From the NCBI RefSeq assembly GCF_900101845.1, contig NZ_FNAM01000042.1, positions 1 to 52,466 on the forward strand: a stretch of DNA of 52,466 nucleotides. The letters run 5' to 3'. Under the pieces are notes generated by a model. The model had not been told where the DNA came from. It made no database searches and saw only the letters and a list, made by a program, of their open reading frames with translations. A program made the translations under genes and the position numbers. Positions 32,192 through 41,643 of the stretch are shown here, one piece after another; the first letter of the stretch is position 1, and each line of letters begins with the position of its first letter. This stretch comes from Sporomusa acidovorans. GTDB taxonomy: Bacteria; Bacillota; Negativicutes; Sporomusales; Sporomusaceae.

Positions 32192-33100
32192 TTATCTTCC
32201 CTGTCTTGTTACTATCAGGTTAGTAATAACTTCATTCGCCGGAGTCGGAATACCGATTTTTTTACCTTCCCTTACAATTGCGCCATTTATGGCCTGAATC
32301 TCCGTAATCGACCCACGTTCGATGTCCTGATACATGGAAGCCTTGTTTTGGGCCGTACCATAACAAACCTTCTTTACATATTCATGGATGTCGGCAACAT
32401 CAAATTTTATTCCTAATGCCTTGGCGACTGCCGCGCCTTCATCCACCAGCATTTTCTGAACCGCTGCTGCCGGAGCAAATTCCGGTATTTCCCCATTTCT
32501 TCTCAAGGTCAGCGCGCCAATGGCATTAATGCCTACATTAACAAGGAGTTTCGTCCATATAAGACTCGTTACATTACTGGAGGTCTCAACGGTAAAGCCG
32601 CCATTTTTTAGATCTTCGGCCATTTTTTTTACACGCTCTGTAATCCCTCCGTCAATTTCACCAATATGAATTTCGCCTATCGCTGACTTAACATATCCGG
32701 GTTTAACAACAGTGCTGCCAAATGTAGTAGTACCTGCCAGGACTTGCTTTTTGCCGACAATTTCTGAAATTGTCTCAATGTTTCCCACTCCGTTTTGCAT
32801 CGTCAAAATTAAGGTGTTCGGCCCCATAACTGTAAGACAGTCTTTTGCCGCCTGTACATTATCGTAGGCTTTGACAGCCATGATAATTAAGTCGGGTACT
32901 CCGCCCTCTTCAATGTTATCCGTAATTTTTACATGAAGAATTTTTTCCCCTTGACCATAATCAATATGTAATCCGTTTTCTTTTATTGCTTTGATGTACT
33001 CTTCTTTCACTTCAACAAATGTCACATCTTGTCCAGAATTGGTTAAGACTGTTCCAAATATAGAACCTATTGCCCCGGTACCAACAATCGTGACCTTCAT
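32192..33100 (-). CDS. panE: 2-dehydropantoate 2-reductase (302 aa)
   Basis: NAD(P)-dependent ketopantoate/pantoate oxidoreductase of the ApbA/PanE family. The Rossmann motif GTGAIGSIFG is at residues 7-16, and MAVKAYD, ILTMQNGVGN and the C-terminal helical block with KLLVNVGINAIGAL, SMYQDIERGSITEIQAINGAIV and PANE are present. The ATG at 33098-33100 follows GGAGG at 9 bases; the longer frame overlaps the cyclase stop. It lies 72 bases upstream of panB. In a catabolic setting it would oxidise pantoate to ketopantoate. Confidence 0.88.
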   Translation of the reverse strand: MKVTIVGTGAIGSIFGTVLTNSGQDVTFVEVKEEYIKAIKENGLHIDYGQGEKILHVKITDNIEEGGVPDLIIMAVKAYDNVQAAKDCLTVMGPNTLILTMQNGVGNIETISEIVGKKQVLAGTTTFGSTVVKPGYVKSAIGEIHIGEIDGGITERVKKMAEDLKNGGFTVETSSNVTSLIWTKLLVNVGINAIGALTLRRNGEIPEFAPAAAVQKMLVDEGAAVAKALGIKFDVADIHEYVKKVCYGTAQNKASMYQDIERGSITEIQAINGAIVREGKKIGIPTPANEVITNLIVTRQGR

Positions 33101-33135
33101 ATTATTTTTCCTCCGTTTTTTATTTTTACTTACCA

Positions 33136-33822
33136 CTATTCAATTTCAGCGATAATGTTTACAACAGAGGCATCCTTGTCTTTTATTCTGAGCGGAGCGC
33201 TAAAAGCGGAAATAATCTTTTTACCAACAATGGGGGCCGGATTGTAGTCTTCATAAATGAGGATGGTTCGCTGAGGGAATTTGACTGGGTTGAGAAACGC
33301 GTTATGCGTTCTGAAACCGTCCTTAATTCCGTTCTGGATGTTCTCAATACTCAGCGTATCAATAGCGACCGCCTTGACATTCGGTAATTCCTGGCGGATA
33401 AATTCGGCGACTTCGGGGGAAACGCTGGGAAAGTTATCTTTATAGGTGTCGAAATCACTTTCTCTATACCTGGCATGGCCAGTGTTGAAGAAAAGTATAT
33501 CCGCTTCGTAAAGGGCTTGACCCGCGGCTTTGAGTTCATCCATGGAAACCAAATGATTGGGCTCCCACTTGGAATTGATGACCAGCGGCCTTTTATAGAC
33601 AAAGTTTTCAATGGGAACCTGATCAATGCCTACGCCAGCGGGGCAATAATGCCAGGGCGCGTCCACATGCGTACCGGCATGAAGATAAATTGTCAATATT
33701 GTGCCATTCCAGTAATCCTCCTTAGCGAGCTGCTCTCTAGGCGTCAGTTTCACTTCCGGCAGCCCTGGGTATACGGGCATTCCTTCATAAATGGGATATC
33801 CTAATTCTACATATTTACTCAT
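33136..33822 (-). CDS. Cyclase family metal-dependent hydrolase (228 aa)
   Basis: Member of the cyclase (COG1878) family, which includes kynurenine formamidase and isatin hydrolase. The metal-binding motif HAGTHVDAPWHY (about residues 48-59) is intact, with later VAIDTLSIEN and HNAFL motifs. These enzymes open amides or ring amides with a zinc or manganese pair in the cytosol. The ATG follows GAGGTGAT. It is the first gene of the operon with panE and panB, and I infer a substrate that yields pantoate or a related branched hydroxy acid (for example pantolactone). That inference rests on context only. Confidence 0.82.
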   Translation of the reverse strand: MSKYVELGYPIYEGMPVYPGLPEVKLTPREQLAKEDYWNGTILTIYLHAGTHVDAPWHYCPAGVGIDQVPIENFVYKRPLVINSKWEPNHLVSMDELKAAGQALYEADILFFNTGHARYRESDFDTYKDNFPSVSPEVAEFIRQELPNVKAVAIDTLSIENIQNGIKDGFRTHNAFLNPVKFPQRTILIYEDYNPAPIVGKKIISAFSAPLRIKDKDASVVNIIAEIE

Positions 33823-34042
33823 GACTTTATCACCTCAGCAAAAATTTAGACATTTATTTTGGATAACCTTCAAACTCATTCCCTAGCACTAGGAATTGGT
33901 TGATAATCATAACCATGCAATATTTCTACATGGAAGAAAAAAGTACATCCTCCCCTCTTAAAAAATTTTGTTTTATCCTCCTTTCTTTAGTAAAAAATTG
34001 TCTCAACCCCACAGCTAAACCTAAATATCTATTACTAAATAG

Positions 34043-34057
34043 ATTGGTAGTACCAAT
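34043..34057. promoter_or_regulatory. GntR-type operator 1 of the cyclase-panE-panB operon
   Basis: ATTGGTAGTACCAAT is a perfect palindrome of the TTGGT-N3-ACCAA type, which is the classic site for PdhR/LldR-like FCD regulators. It lies about 220 bases upstream of the cyclase start, in the probable 5' leader. Confidence 0.75.
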
Positions 34058-34133
34058 TTTGGGTAAATAAATATCTTTTAGGTAATTTATAGCAATATTC
34101 GCTTTATTTAATGCCAGCATAGCATAAATTCAA

Positions 34134-34156
34134 GAAAATTGGAAGTACCAATTTTC
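34134..34156. promoter_or_regulatory. GntR-type operator 2 of the cyclase-panE-panB operon
   Basis: Perfect 9-bp arms GAAAATTGG and CCAATTTTC flank AAGTA, so the centre reads TTGGAAGTACCAA, like operator 1. On the minus strand a TTGAAT-17-TAAATA promoter begins just downstream of it. The two operators are about 95 bases apart centre to centre, near nine helical turns, so looping is possible. Confidence 0.7.
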
Positions 34157-34326
34157 TCGTCTACTTAAAAATCAACTGAGTCAAACCGCAGCAGACGCCC
34201 GCATGACTCCGGTAACGCTAATGGATGGGAATGCTTGAATATGAAATGGACTTGCAGTAATTCTCTAAATAAATTAAATTAGCGGGAAGCAACGTGTACT
34301 GTCCTCTTTAAAAACTTTGAGTAAAG

Positions 34327-34355
34327 TTGAAGGGTATTGTCAGTTAAGGTAGAAT
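34327..34355 (+). promoter_or_regulatory. Promoter of the M16C peptidase gene
   Basis: TTGAAG (34327-34332) and TAGAAT (34350-34355) are 17 bases apart, 55 bases upstream of the signal-peptide ATG. Confidence 0.6.
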
Positions 34356-34410
34356 TTGGAATACATCTGCGCTATTCAGTACCTATCCACACTCAAAGGA
34401 GGAATTTTAC

Positions 34411-37400
34411 ATGAAATTTCGTGTAAAGAGGCAGTTGGCAACAAGCAGCATCCTGCTTCTGTGTTTTATAGTTTCGCTGTTTACGGCAGTTCCTGCCAAG
34501 GTTTTAGCAGCGCCGCCCGGGTTTTAACCTCCATGCTACCTATTATGTTTTTGAACTGGTAGAGGAACGGCCTGTGCCGGAGATTCAGTCTATTGCCCGG
34601 GTATTTAAACACACAAAGAGCGGCGCTCAATTGTTGTATCTCCAGAATGACGACGACGACAAAACGTTTTCTATCACATTTCGTACACCGCCGTCCGACA
34701 GCACCGGTGTTGCCCACATCATCGAACATTCGGTCTTGTGCGGCTCACGCAAATATCCTGCCAAAGATCCTTTTCTGCAGATAATGAAATCTTCACTGAA
34801 CACCTTTTTGAATGCCTTTACTTCACCGGATAAAACCACGTATCCGGTTGCCAGCCGCAACGATCAGGATTTTCGCAACCTGATGGATGTTTACCTGGAT
34901 GCAGTATTTTATCCCAATATCTATGAAAAGCCGGAGATATTTCTGCAGGAAGGCTGGCATTACGAGCTCAATGATAAAAACAGCCCCCTAACCTACAAGG
35001 GCGTGGTATACAACGAGATGAGAGGCGCCTATTCTTCACCGGAAAGGGTCCTGGAGCAACAGATTTCCGGTTCTGCTCTTCCGGATACTATCTACAGCCA
35101 TGATTCCGGCGGTGACCCGGACCGGATTCCCGCTTTGACCCGGGAGCAGTTTTTGGCCTTTCACCATAAGTATTATCATCCTGCCAATGCTTATATTTAT
35201 CTGTACGGCAATCTGAATATCCTGGATACGCTGAAATTTCTGGATGAGAACTATTTAAGCGCCTTTGACAAAAAGGAAGTTGACGCGGCCATTGCGCTGC
35301 GGCCGCCGTTTGACCACAAGCGGGATGTAGTAAAGGAATATTCGGTTTTGCCCACCGATGACACCACTGCTAAGACCTATCTGGCTATGAATTTCGTGCT
35401 TGAACCAATTACCAACTGGGAAGCTTATCAGGCCTTGAGTGAAGTGGAAAAATTGCTGTTAGAATCGCCTGACGCTCCGTTGAAAAAGGCACTTACCGAC
35501 GCCGGGATCGGTAAAAACGTTTACGGCTATATTGACAACAATCTGCAGCCGGTATTCAGCATCATTGTAACCAATGCCAACCCGGAAGATAAGGAACGCT
35601 TCGAAAAAACCGTGCGTCAGACCTTGCAAGATATGGTCGCCAAGGGAATTGACAAATCATTATTAACAGCGACATTCAACAGGTCTGAAATTCACAGGAA
35701 GGAATCCATGATCGGTTCCACCAACAAAGGTCTGCTTTACAACCAGCAAAGTCTTGCGCTGTGGCCGTATGGCGGCGATCCGGTTTTACCGTTGGAAAAT
35801 AAACCGGACATAAGAAAAAAAGCCTTCGCCGGCCCCTATTTGGAAAAAATGATTCAGAAATATTTACTTGACAATCCCCACGCGGCCACGCTGGTTCTCA
35901 AGCCAGAGCCCGGCCTGGAACAGCAAAACACCAAAGCCACAGAGGCCAAACTCGCCAAATATAAAGCCAGCCTTTCGCCAACGGAAATCGAAAACCTTCT
36001 GGAACAAACCAAAAAACTGAAAGATCTGCAGGCAACGCCCGATTCACCCGAGACACTGGCAAAACTGCCGGCTTTGTCGCTAACAGATCTAGAACCCCGG
36101 ACGGAAAAGCTGCCCTTGGAAGAAAAAAGCGAGGCCGGTGTTAAAATACTGTCCCATCCGCAGTTTACCGGCAAGATTGCTTATGTGGACCTGTACTTTG
36201 ACTCTTCCGTTGTACCTGAGCAGCAACTGCCCTATTTGTTTTTGCTTGCGGAAGTACTGGGCAAGGTCAACACCGACAAACACAATTATTTAGAACTGTC
36301 AACCGAACTGCAGACAAAAACCGGCGGCGTCCAGTTTTATGCAAGCGCTTATGCGCAAAAAGGCAATAATGAAGTTTACTACCCCAAATTCCGGGTAAAT
36401 ACCAAGGCGCTCATAAACAAACTGCCTGAGCTCATGGAACTGACGGGTGAAATAATCGCCACAAGCAACTTTAACGATCAACAACGCTTGAAAGAATTAA
36501 TCGGCAAAATAAAAGCCGAACGCCAGGCCACCCTTTTGAATGACCAAACAGGGCTTGCCGCCAGCCGCGCATTGGGATACATATCCCCGGCTGCCAAGTA
36601 CCGCGAACTGGATGCGTATTCTTTCTACCGGTTCGTTGACGACCTGGAAAGAAACTTCCCGGACAAGTGGCCGGAGATCAATCAAAACTTAGCCGACGTG
36701 GCCAAACGGGTATTTAATAAAGAGGGCCTGCTGGTTAGCGTCGTCGCGGGCAAAGAAGATTATCCCCAATTTCAGCGGAGCTTTCATAAATTCCTGGACC
36801 GCATCGGCAACCGGCACTACCTGCAGAATACGTATGCTTTCCAACTGGGGCCGGACAATGAAGGCATGACTACCGCCGGCAAGGTGCAATTTGTCGCCAA
36901 GGCTTACAACTTCCGGCAGCCGGGATATGAATACAGCGGTAAAATGAAAGTTTTGCAGACTATCCTTAATACCGACTACTTATGGAATCGGGTCAGAGTA
37001 TTGGGCGGAGCGTACGGCTCGAGGGTAATCATGGATCGTGACGGGGATATTCTGTTTTTATCCTGGCGTGACCCGAACTTAAAAGAAACACTGGCTGTGT
37101 TTCAGGAGGTTGCCGGGTATTTGCGCAGCTTTAATCCTACCGACCGGGAAATGACCAATTATATTATCGCAACCATTGGCAAACTTGACGCGCCGCGGAC
37201 TCCGTACAGCAAAGGCCAGCTCGCGGCTATGGGATATCTGACCGGTCTCTCTTATCCCGATCTGCAAAAAGAACGGACCGAAATTCTGTCCACCACGCCG
37301 GCGGATATCAGACAATTTGCCGAGATGTTTTCGGCGCTAAACAGCCAGAATTATTTATGCGTGGTGGGCAATGAGCAAAAACTCCTGGAGAACAAAGACT

Positions 37401-37444
37401 TATTTGGGAAATTGGTTAACATCACCAACAGCCTCCCGGAGTAG
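34411..37444 (+). CDS. Secreted M16C zinc metallopeptidase (PreP/insulinase-like) with a +1 frame break
   Basis: Large clan ME peptidase. The body contains the inverted zinc motif HIIEH, a distal Glu in VVYNEMRGAYSS and the M16C-associated domain; it resembles presequence-type proteases that degrade peptides in a closed chamber. The ATG at 34411, behind AAAGGAGG, begins a signal peptide (MKFRVKRQLATSSILLLCF, ending AKVLA), but that frame hits TAA at 34525-34527. The mature frame (FNLHATYYVFELVEERP) continues one base over; removing one base at 34519-34525 would give a single 1010-residue protein. The junction GGG TTT TAA C allows a cognate +1 slip on UUU. Either a frameshift mutation, a sequence error or recoding explains it. 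A GTG at 34574 could start a cytosolic form, without a visible ribosome binding site. Confidence 0.88.
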
Positions 37445-37515
37445 GAACACCTTTGGCAAAGGGCCAAAGACGTGCTTTGCTGCCGTTATATAAGACAGCA
37501 ATTTTCTCTGATCAG

Positions 37516-37544
37516 TTGCATATTTTACATTCTATGGGTATAAT
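37516..37544 (+). promoter_or_regulatory. Consensus promoter of the candidate small RNA
   Basis: TTGCAT (37516-37521) and a perfect TATAAT (37539-37544) are exactly 17 bases apart. Transcription should start near 37551, at the foot of the first hairpin. Confidence 0.75.
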
Positions 37545-37550
37545 ATAAGA

Positions 37551-37669
37551 AAAGGACTGACGTGTTGGTCGCACGCCAGTCCTCCAGACTGCCTAACCGG
37601 AAAACGGTTAGCCCAGGTCTACGGGATTAAAATAACCGCCGCTTTTTGAGCAGGGGCGGTTATTTTTTT
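37551..37669 (+). ncRNA. Candidate small RNA of about 119 nt, family unknown
   Basis: Between a consensus promoter and an intrinsic terminator there is no coding frame but three ordered hairpins. Hairpin 1 is AGGACTGACGTG (37553-37564) with CACGCCAGTCCT (37572-37583), with one mismatch. Hairpin 2 is at 37586-37620, with CTAACCG/CGGTTAG and AGAC/GTCT stems. A single-stranded linker (ACGGGATTAA) leads to the terminator AATAACCGCC/GGCGGTTATT plus a T-run (37631-37669). It lies after the M16C peptidase gene and convergent to lplT. It does not match any riboswitch or small RNA I can recall; 6S RNA is longer. Confidence 0.6.
37631..37669. terminator. Intrinsic terminator (small RNA; also lplT on the other strand)
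   Basis: AATAACCGCC (37631-37640) and GGCGGTTATT (37655-37664) form a 10-bp stem followed by TTTTT. On the minus strand the outer sequence is TTTTAAT, so it can also end the aas-lplT transcript. Confidence 0.85.
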
Positions 37670-37690
37670 GTGTTCCCCCAGTTTTTTGAC

Positions 37691-38890
37691 CTACGGACGA
37701 GAGCAATCTTTTCCAGAACAACCGTCTCTATTTTCCCTGATGGTTAAGTAAAACAGATATCCCACCAATAACAGCAGGCTAATCCCGGTAGCGGCAAGCG
37801 AGGTGTTTACTGCCACGCCTGACCGGGCAGCCACGGTGTACGCACCTACCCCTAAAAACATAAAAACATTTTCCATGAAATTCTGTACCGCAATGGTTTT
37901 GCCGGCGCCCACTGTTAAATGCCCTACCTGCTGGAGACAGGCATTCATCGGTACAATATACAGCCCGCCAAGTATGCCCACCAATAATAGGGATATCACC
38001 GCAACCGTCAGATTATGAATTGCCAAAAAGGAAAAGATGGTTATCGCCATGGCCAGACCGAACCAAAGGGTACGTTGATAGGTTTTAATGCTTATTAGCA
38101 GCGGAGTAATGGCCGCACCAACAGCAATGCCTACTCCCGTCGCCGCGATAATCATACTGATCGAAGTGCCGCTTGTGATACCTAAGGTTAACGGCACCCA
38201 GGCAAATACAATCATCCGCAGTACCGCCGCAGCCATCCAAAATGAGCCTGTTCCAATCAGCGAATAGTGACTCTGCGCATTGCGCAGCAAACTCATGGTA
38301 TCAGTATAAAACTCACCAATAGCATTGTTATACCCAATCGCTCTATTCCCCGGAAACTTGGGAATAACAGTATTAATACCAATCGAAGCAACATATAAGA
38401 GAACGCATACCCCCAGCGCCAGCGCGATCGAGAAATCGGCAAGAAAGCCGCCTGCCATGGAGCCGGTTAAAATTGCCAAAATGGTATAGCTCTCCAAACC
38501 GGAATTGGCCCGTAACAATTCATCCTCACCGCGGGTAAGTGAGGGCAGTATGCCGTATTTGGCCGGACTATAGATAACCGCCCCAACCCCTACCGCCGCA
38601 TAGCTGAGTGCCGGTCCACAACCAGCAAACAGCATTACCACGCCTGCTGTTTTAATCATATTGCCGATGACCAGTACCCGGGCTTTCGGGTTCCTGTCCG
38701 CAAACCGTCCAACCCAGGGGGATAATACAACATACGAAGCAAGAAAAATACTCTGGATAAAAGGTAAATAATAGTCCGGATATCCATCCCGTTTAATGAT
38801 GGCTAATACAACAAATAAAATCATGTTATCGACAAATGCCGATAAAAACTGGGCAGTAAAGAGCGCGCCTAACGGAGACAATCTAGGCAT
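37691..38890 (-). CDS. lplT: Lysophospholipid transporter LplT (399 aa)
   Basis: Twelve-helix MFS protein of the LplT family that flips lysophospholipids across the inner membrane for re-acylation. Seen: FTAQFLSAFVDNMILFVVLAII in helix 1, VGRFADRNPKARVLVIGN, and GAVIYSPAKYGILPSL, the LplT-specific stretch. The ATG at 38888-38890 follows GGAGGACG and lies inside the last codons of the aas gene, an 8-base overlap that couples their translation. The same lplT-aas pair occurs in enteric bacteria, here in the order aas then lplT. It supports a diderm envelope. Confidence 0.9.
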   Translation of the reverse strand: MPRLSPLGALFTAQFLSAFVDNMILFVVLAIIKRDGYPDYYLPFIQSIFLASYVVLSPWVGRFADRNPKARVLVIGNMIKTAGVVMLFAGCGPALSYAAVGVGAVIYSPAKYGILPSLTRGEDELLRANSGLESYTILAILTGSMAGGFLADFSIALALGVCVLLYVASIGINTVIPKFPGNRAIGYNNAIGEFYTDTMSLLRNAQSHYSLIGTGSFWMAAAVLRMIVFAWVPLTLGITSGTSISMIIAATGVGIAVGAAITPLLISIKTYQRTLWFGLAMAITIFSFLAIHNLTVAVISLLLVGILGGLYIVPMNACLQQVGHLTVGAGKTIAVQNFMENVFMFLGVGAYTVAARSGVAVNTSLAATGISLLLLVGYLFYLTIRENRDGCSGKDCSRP

Positions 38891-40994
38891 CTTTTTCGTC
38901 CTCCTGTACAGCAAGCGCTTTTAATGTAACATAATCAGTTTTTCCACTGCCAAGGAGCGGCAGTTTGTCAATTACGATAATTTCCGCAGGCATCGCCAGC
39001 ATGCTCTGCCTCGTTTGGCTCATAAATTCCCGCATAGACTGTTTGGAAGCGCCTTTAAACATGGTATAGAGTATGATTTTTTCCCCTTTTTTCACATCGG
39101 GAAGGTTTATCGCGGCATTACGGTCAGTGCCAAAACACTGCTCGGCTGCTTTTTCAACCGCATCCAAGCTGACCATCTCACCGGAAATTTTGGCAAAACG
39201 TTTGAGCCGGGAACGAATGCTTATAAACCCATCCCGGTCAATACTTACAACATCGCCGCAGTCATACCAGTCTGAAGCGGGTACAAACCCCCGCCCGTGC
39301 AGCAGATATCCGGCCATGACATTCGGGCCGTGGACGAAAAGGTTACCCCCCTGTTCAATACCCGGAACGTCCTCAATACGCCACTCGATGCCCGGCAAAA
39401 ATCGTCCGACCGTTCCCGCGCGATTAAACAGCGGGGTATTGAGGCTAAGCACAGGCGCTGTTTCTGTGGTGCCATAGCCTTCAAAAATGCGGATACCGAA
39501 CTTCTCCAGCCAAACCTGACGCACTTCCTCCTTGAGCTTTTCTCCGCCTGCCAAAACATAGCGCAGGCTGTAAAAATCATAAGGATGAGCCTTTTTAGCG
39601 TAACCGTTAAGAAAGGTAGGTGTTCCCAGCAACAGGGTAACATTCCGGTCATAAGCAAGCTCAGGAATAACCTTATAATGCAGCGGCGTGGGATACAGGA
39701 ATACTTCCACCCCATCAATGACCGGCAATAAGGTGCCTGCCGTCAACCCGAAGGAATGGAACATCGGCAGCGCATTTAACATCTTATCCCGGTGTGTATA
39801 GTCAATCACGCTGGAAATCTGATAGATATTAGCGATAATGTTGGCATGGCGCAGTACCACGCCCTTGGGTTTGCTTTCACTGCCGCTGGTAAATAGGATG
39901 ACGCTTGCCGTCCCAAGAGCCTTTTTACCCGTTAAAAATTGATACAGGCCGGTAAGCTTATCCCCTGCTCCTACCTTTTCTTTTATATCTTCCAGATAGA
40001 TAAGCCGGAATCGGGCCGCTAAGCTTGCCGCCAAATTCTGCAGCTTGCCCTTTTCGATAAAAGTGCGGGAGGTAATAATTGTTTTAATCCCTGCTGTTTC
40101 ACTGCAAGTGAGGTTATTTTCCGTACCGGCACTAAAGTTTAGAATAGCAGGAGTTTTTCCGAGATAAAACAACGCGAACAAGCATACCAAATGTCCGAGG
40201 GAATTGGGCAGCATTACGCCCACATTGTCTTCCCCGACTAACACAGGCTTAAGTCTCCCCCCGAATATATAGCCGGCAATGGTTAATTGCCGGTAGTTCA
40301 AGCGGCCGGTGACATCTTCGGCTATTATCTTATTATGACCGTGTAATCTCCCGGCAGCCAGCAGTTTGTCAAATAAGTTGGCGCCTGGTTCTGCCTGCTG
40401 CCGGGCTTGGAACTTAGCCTGCTGCAATAACGCCAGAATGCGGTCGCTATACTCTTTTTTCTGTAAACGGAAACTGGTGGCGGCAGCAGCCGGAAGAACT
40501 ACAGGCTTACCGATGTAAATATGTACCTTAGGAAACCACCTGGATTTCACCTTGCCTTTAAGTCGGGATAATGGTGAGAACTCAAGCCCGCGAAAAATAA
40601 CAGGATGCAATGCGGCGCCTGTTTTCAAGGCAATAAAGGCAACACCACTATATACTTTCATCAAATTACCGGTAGTGGTTAAACGCCCTTCGGGGAAAAT
40701 CACCACTGTTTTCCCTTTCTTTATTACCCCGACAAGTTTTTTAAGTGAATAAGGATTGAGGGGATCAACCACGATATGATTGACCCACCGCAGGACAAAC
40801 TGAATTTTTGCGGCAATTGCCGTATTGACGACAAAATACGCATCCTCGGGTAAATAAGCATATAGAAAAATAGCGTCAAGAAACGATACGTGATTGGGCA
40901 GTATGATCGCTGGACAACTATACTGAAATTTTGCTTCACCGATTAACTTAGTCCGGTATAACAATTGAAGAATAAGACGGAGCACTATTTTCAT
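38883..40994 (-). CDS. aas: Aas-type acyltransferase/acyl-ACP synthetase (703 aa)
   Basis: Bifunctional enzyme that re-acylates lysophospholipids. The N-terminal 200 residues are a PlsC-type acyltransferase with NHVSFLD (the NHxxxxD motif) and FPEGRLTTTG. The rest is an AMP-forming acyl-ACP synthetase with LFTSGSESKPKGVVL, FEGYGTTETAP and the hinge RLKRFAKISGEMVSL. The central membrane-linking segment is short. The ATG at 40992-40994 follows AAAGGAGG closely. It is cotranscribed with the TetR gene 10 bases upstream and with lplT downstream. Confidence 0.9.
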   Translation of the reverse strand: MKIVLRLILQLLYRTKLIGEAKFQYSCPAIILPNHVSFLDAIFLYAYLPEDAYFVVNTAIAAKIQFVLRWVNHIVVDPLNPYSLKKLVGVIKKGKTVVIFPEGRLTTTGNLMKVYSGVAFIALKTGAALHPVIFRGLEFSPLSRLKGKVKSRWFPKVHIYIGKPVVLPAAAATSFRLQKKEYSDRILALLQQAKFQARQQAEPGANLFDKLLAAGRLHGHNKIIAEDVTGRLNYRQLTIAGYIFGGRLKPVLVGEDNVGVMLPNSLGHLVCLFALFYLGKTPAILNFSAGTENNLTCSETAGIKTIITSRTFIEKGKLQNLAASLAARFRLIYLEDIKEKVGAGDKLTGLYQFLTGKKALGTASVILFTSGSESKPKGVVLRHANIIANIYQISSVIDYTHRDKMLNALPMFHSFGLTAGTLLPVIDGVEVFLYPTPLHYKVIPELAYDRNVTLLLGTPTFLNGYAKKAHPYDFYSLRYVLAGGEKLKEEVRQVWLEKFGIRIFEGYGTTETAPVLSLNTPLFNRAGTVGRFLPGIEWRIEDVPGIEQGGNLFVHGPNVMAGYLLHGRGFVPASDWYDCGDVVSIDRDGFISIRSRLKRFAKISGEMVSLDAVEKAAEQCFGTDRNAAINLPDVKKGEKIILYTMFKGASKQSMREFMSQTRQSMLAMPAEIIVIDKLPLLGSGKTDYVTLKALAVQEDEKDA

Positions 40995-41004
40995 AATGCC
41001 TCCT

Positions 41005-41601
41005 TTACTTGCCATGTATTTTCTCCTCGCCTGTAAAAAGTTTTTTTACCATGAAAGCAACCTTTGCTTTTAATGCAGCAAACTCCGGCAGTACATCCTG
41101 AAAATAGGGGTACTGCGCCAAAGGCTGCAGCATAACGCCGGTATAAACCGTTATCCATAAGTACACTTGTTGGTGCGGTATTTCGCCGGCAGCCATTCCC
41201 TCCTCTAATATCTTCCGGATTATGAAATGAGGCTTACAATCCTCTTCTACCTCACCCCAAAACGAGTATTGCGATAACAGCGCGAAGCGGATTTCCGCAG
41301 GATATTCCCGGTATAAATCATAGGTTATTTCCACAATGCGGCAAAGCTTGGCAATAGCCCCCTCTATGTTATTATCGATGTATCTCAGCCGTTCTGTATA
41401 GTCGTGTAAAATCTCGGTAAAAATGTATAAAGCCATCTCGCTTTTTCCTTTATAATGCTTATAAAGGGCAGCCTCTGATACGCCGGCTGCTTTGGCAATA
41501 TCCCGCACCGAAACGGCATCATAACCCTTCTCGGCAAATAACATCAGACTTGCTTTTAGAATGTCTCCCTTTTTTCCATGGTTAGCAAATAATTGTTGCA
41601 T
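41005..41601 (-). CDS. TetR family repressor of the lipid-remodelling genes (198 aa)
   Basis: N-terminal helix-turn-helix (GDILKASLMLFAEKGYDAVSVRDIAKAAGVSEAALYKHY, residues about 12-50) and a helical ligand domain of normal length. The ATG at 41599-41601 is preceded by GTGAGG; a GTG three codons earlier is possible. A perfect 26-bp palindrome 13 bases upstream (41614-41639) is the likely autoregulatory site, and a related palindrome precedes the ceramidase-like gene. The ligand may be an acyl-CoA, fatty acid or lysolipid (inference from the neighbours). Confidence 0.88.
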   Translation of the reverse strand: MQQLFANHGKKGDILKASLMLFAEKGYDAVSVRDIAKAAGVSEAALYKHYKGKSEMALYIFTEILHDYTERLRYIDNNIEGAIAKLCRIVEITYDLYREYPAEIRFALLSQYSFWGEVEEDCKPHFIIRKILEEGMAAGEIPHQQVYLWITVYTGVMLQPLAQYPYFQDVLPEFAALKAKVAFMVKKLFTGEEKIHGK

Positions 41602-41613
41602 ATTCCTCACCCA

Positions 41614-41639
41614 CTTAAGTTAACATTTGTTAACTTAAG
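41614..41639. promoter_or_regulatory. TetR operator in front of the tetR-aas-lplT genes
   Basis: CTTAAGTTAACA and TGTTAACTTAAG flank TT: a perfect 26-bp dyad whose core is GTTAAC-N4-GTTAAC. It lies between the end of the ceramidase-like gene and the tetR start. Confidence 0.85.
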
Positions 41640-41643
41640 CATA

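Noticed and set aside
33926..34120. Minus-strand ORF of 64 codons upstream of the cyclase gene
   Set aside because: It overlaps operator 1 and the likely promoter leader, and has no ribosome binding site.
37551..37669. Riboswitch for a downstream gene
   Set aside because: The next gene on this strand is about 5 kb away and the neighbouring gene is convergent, so a free-standing RNA fits better.
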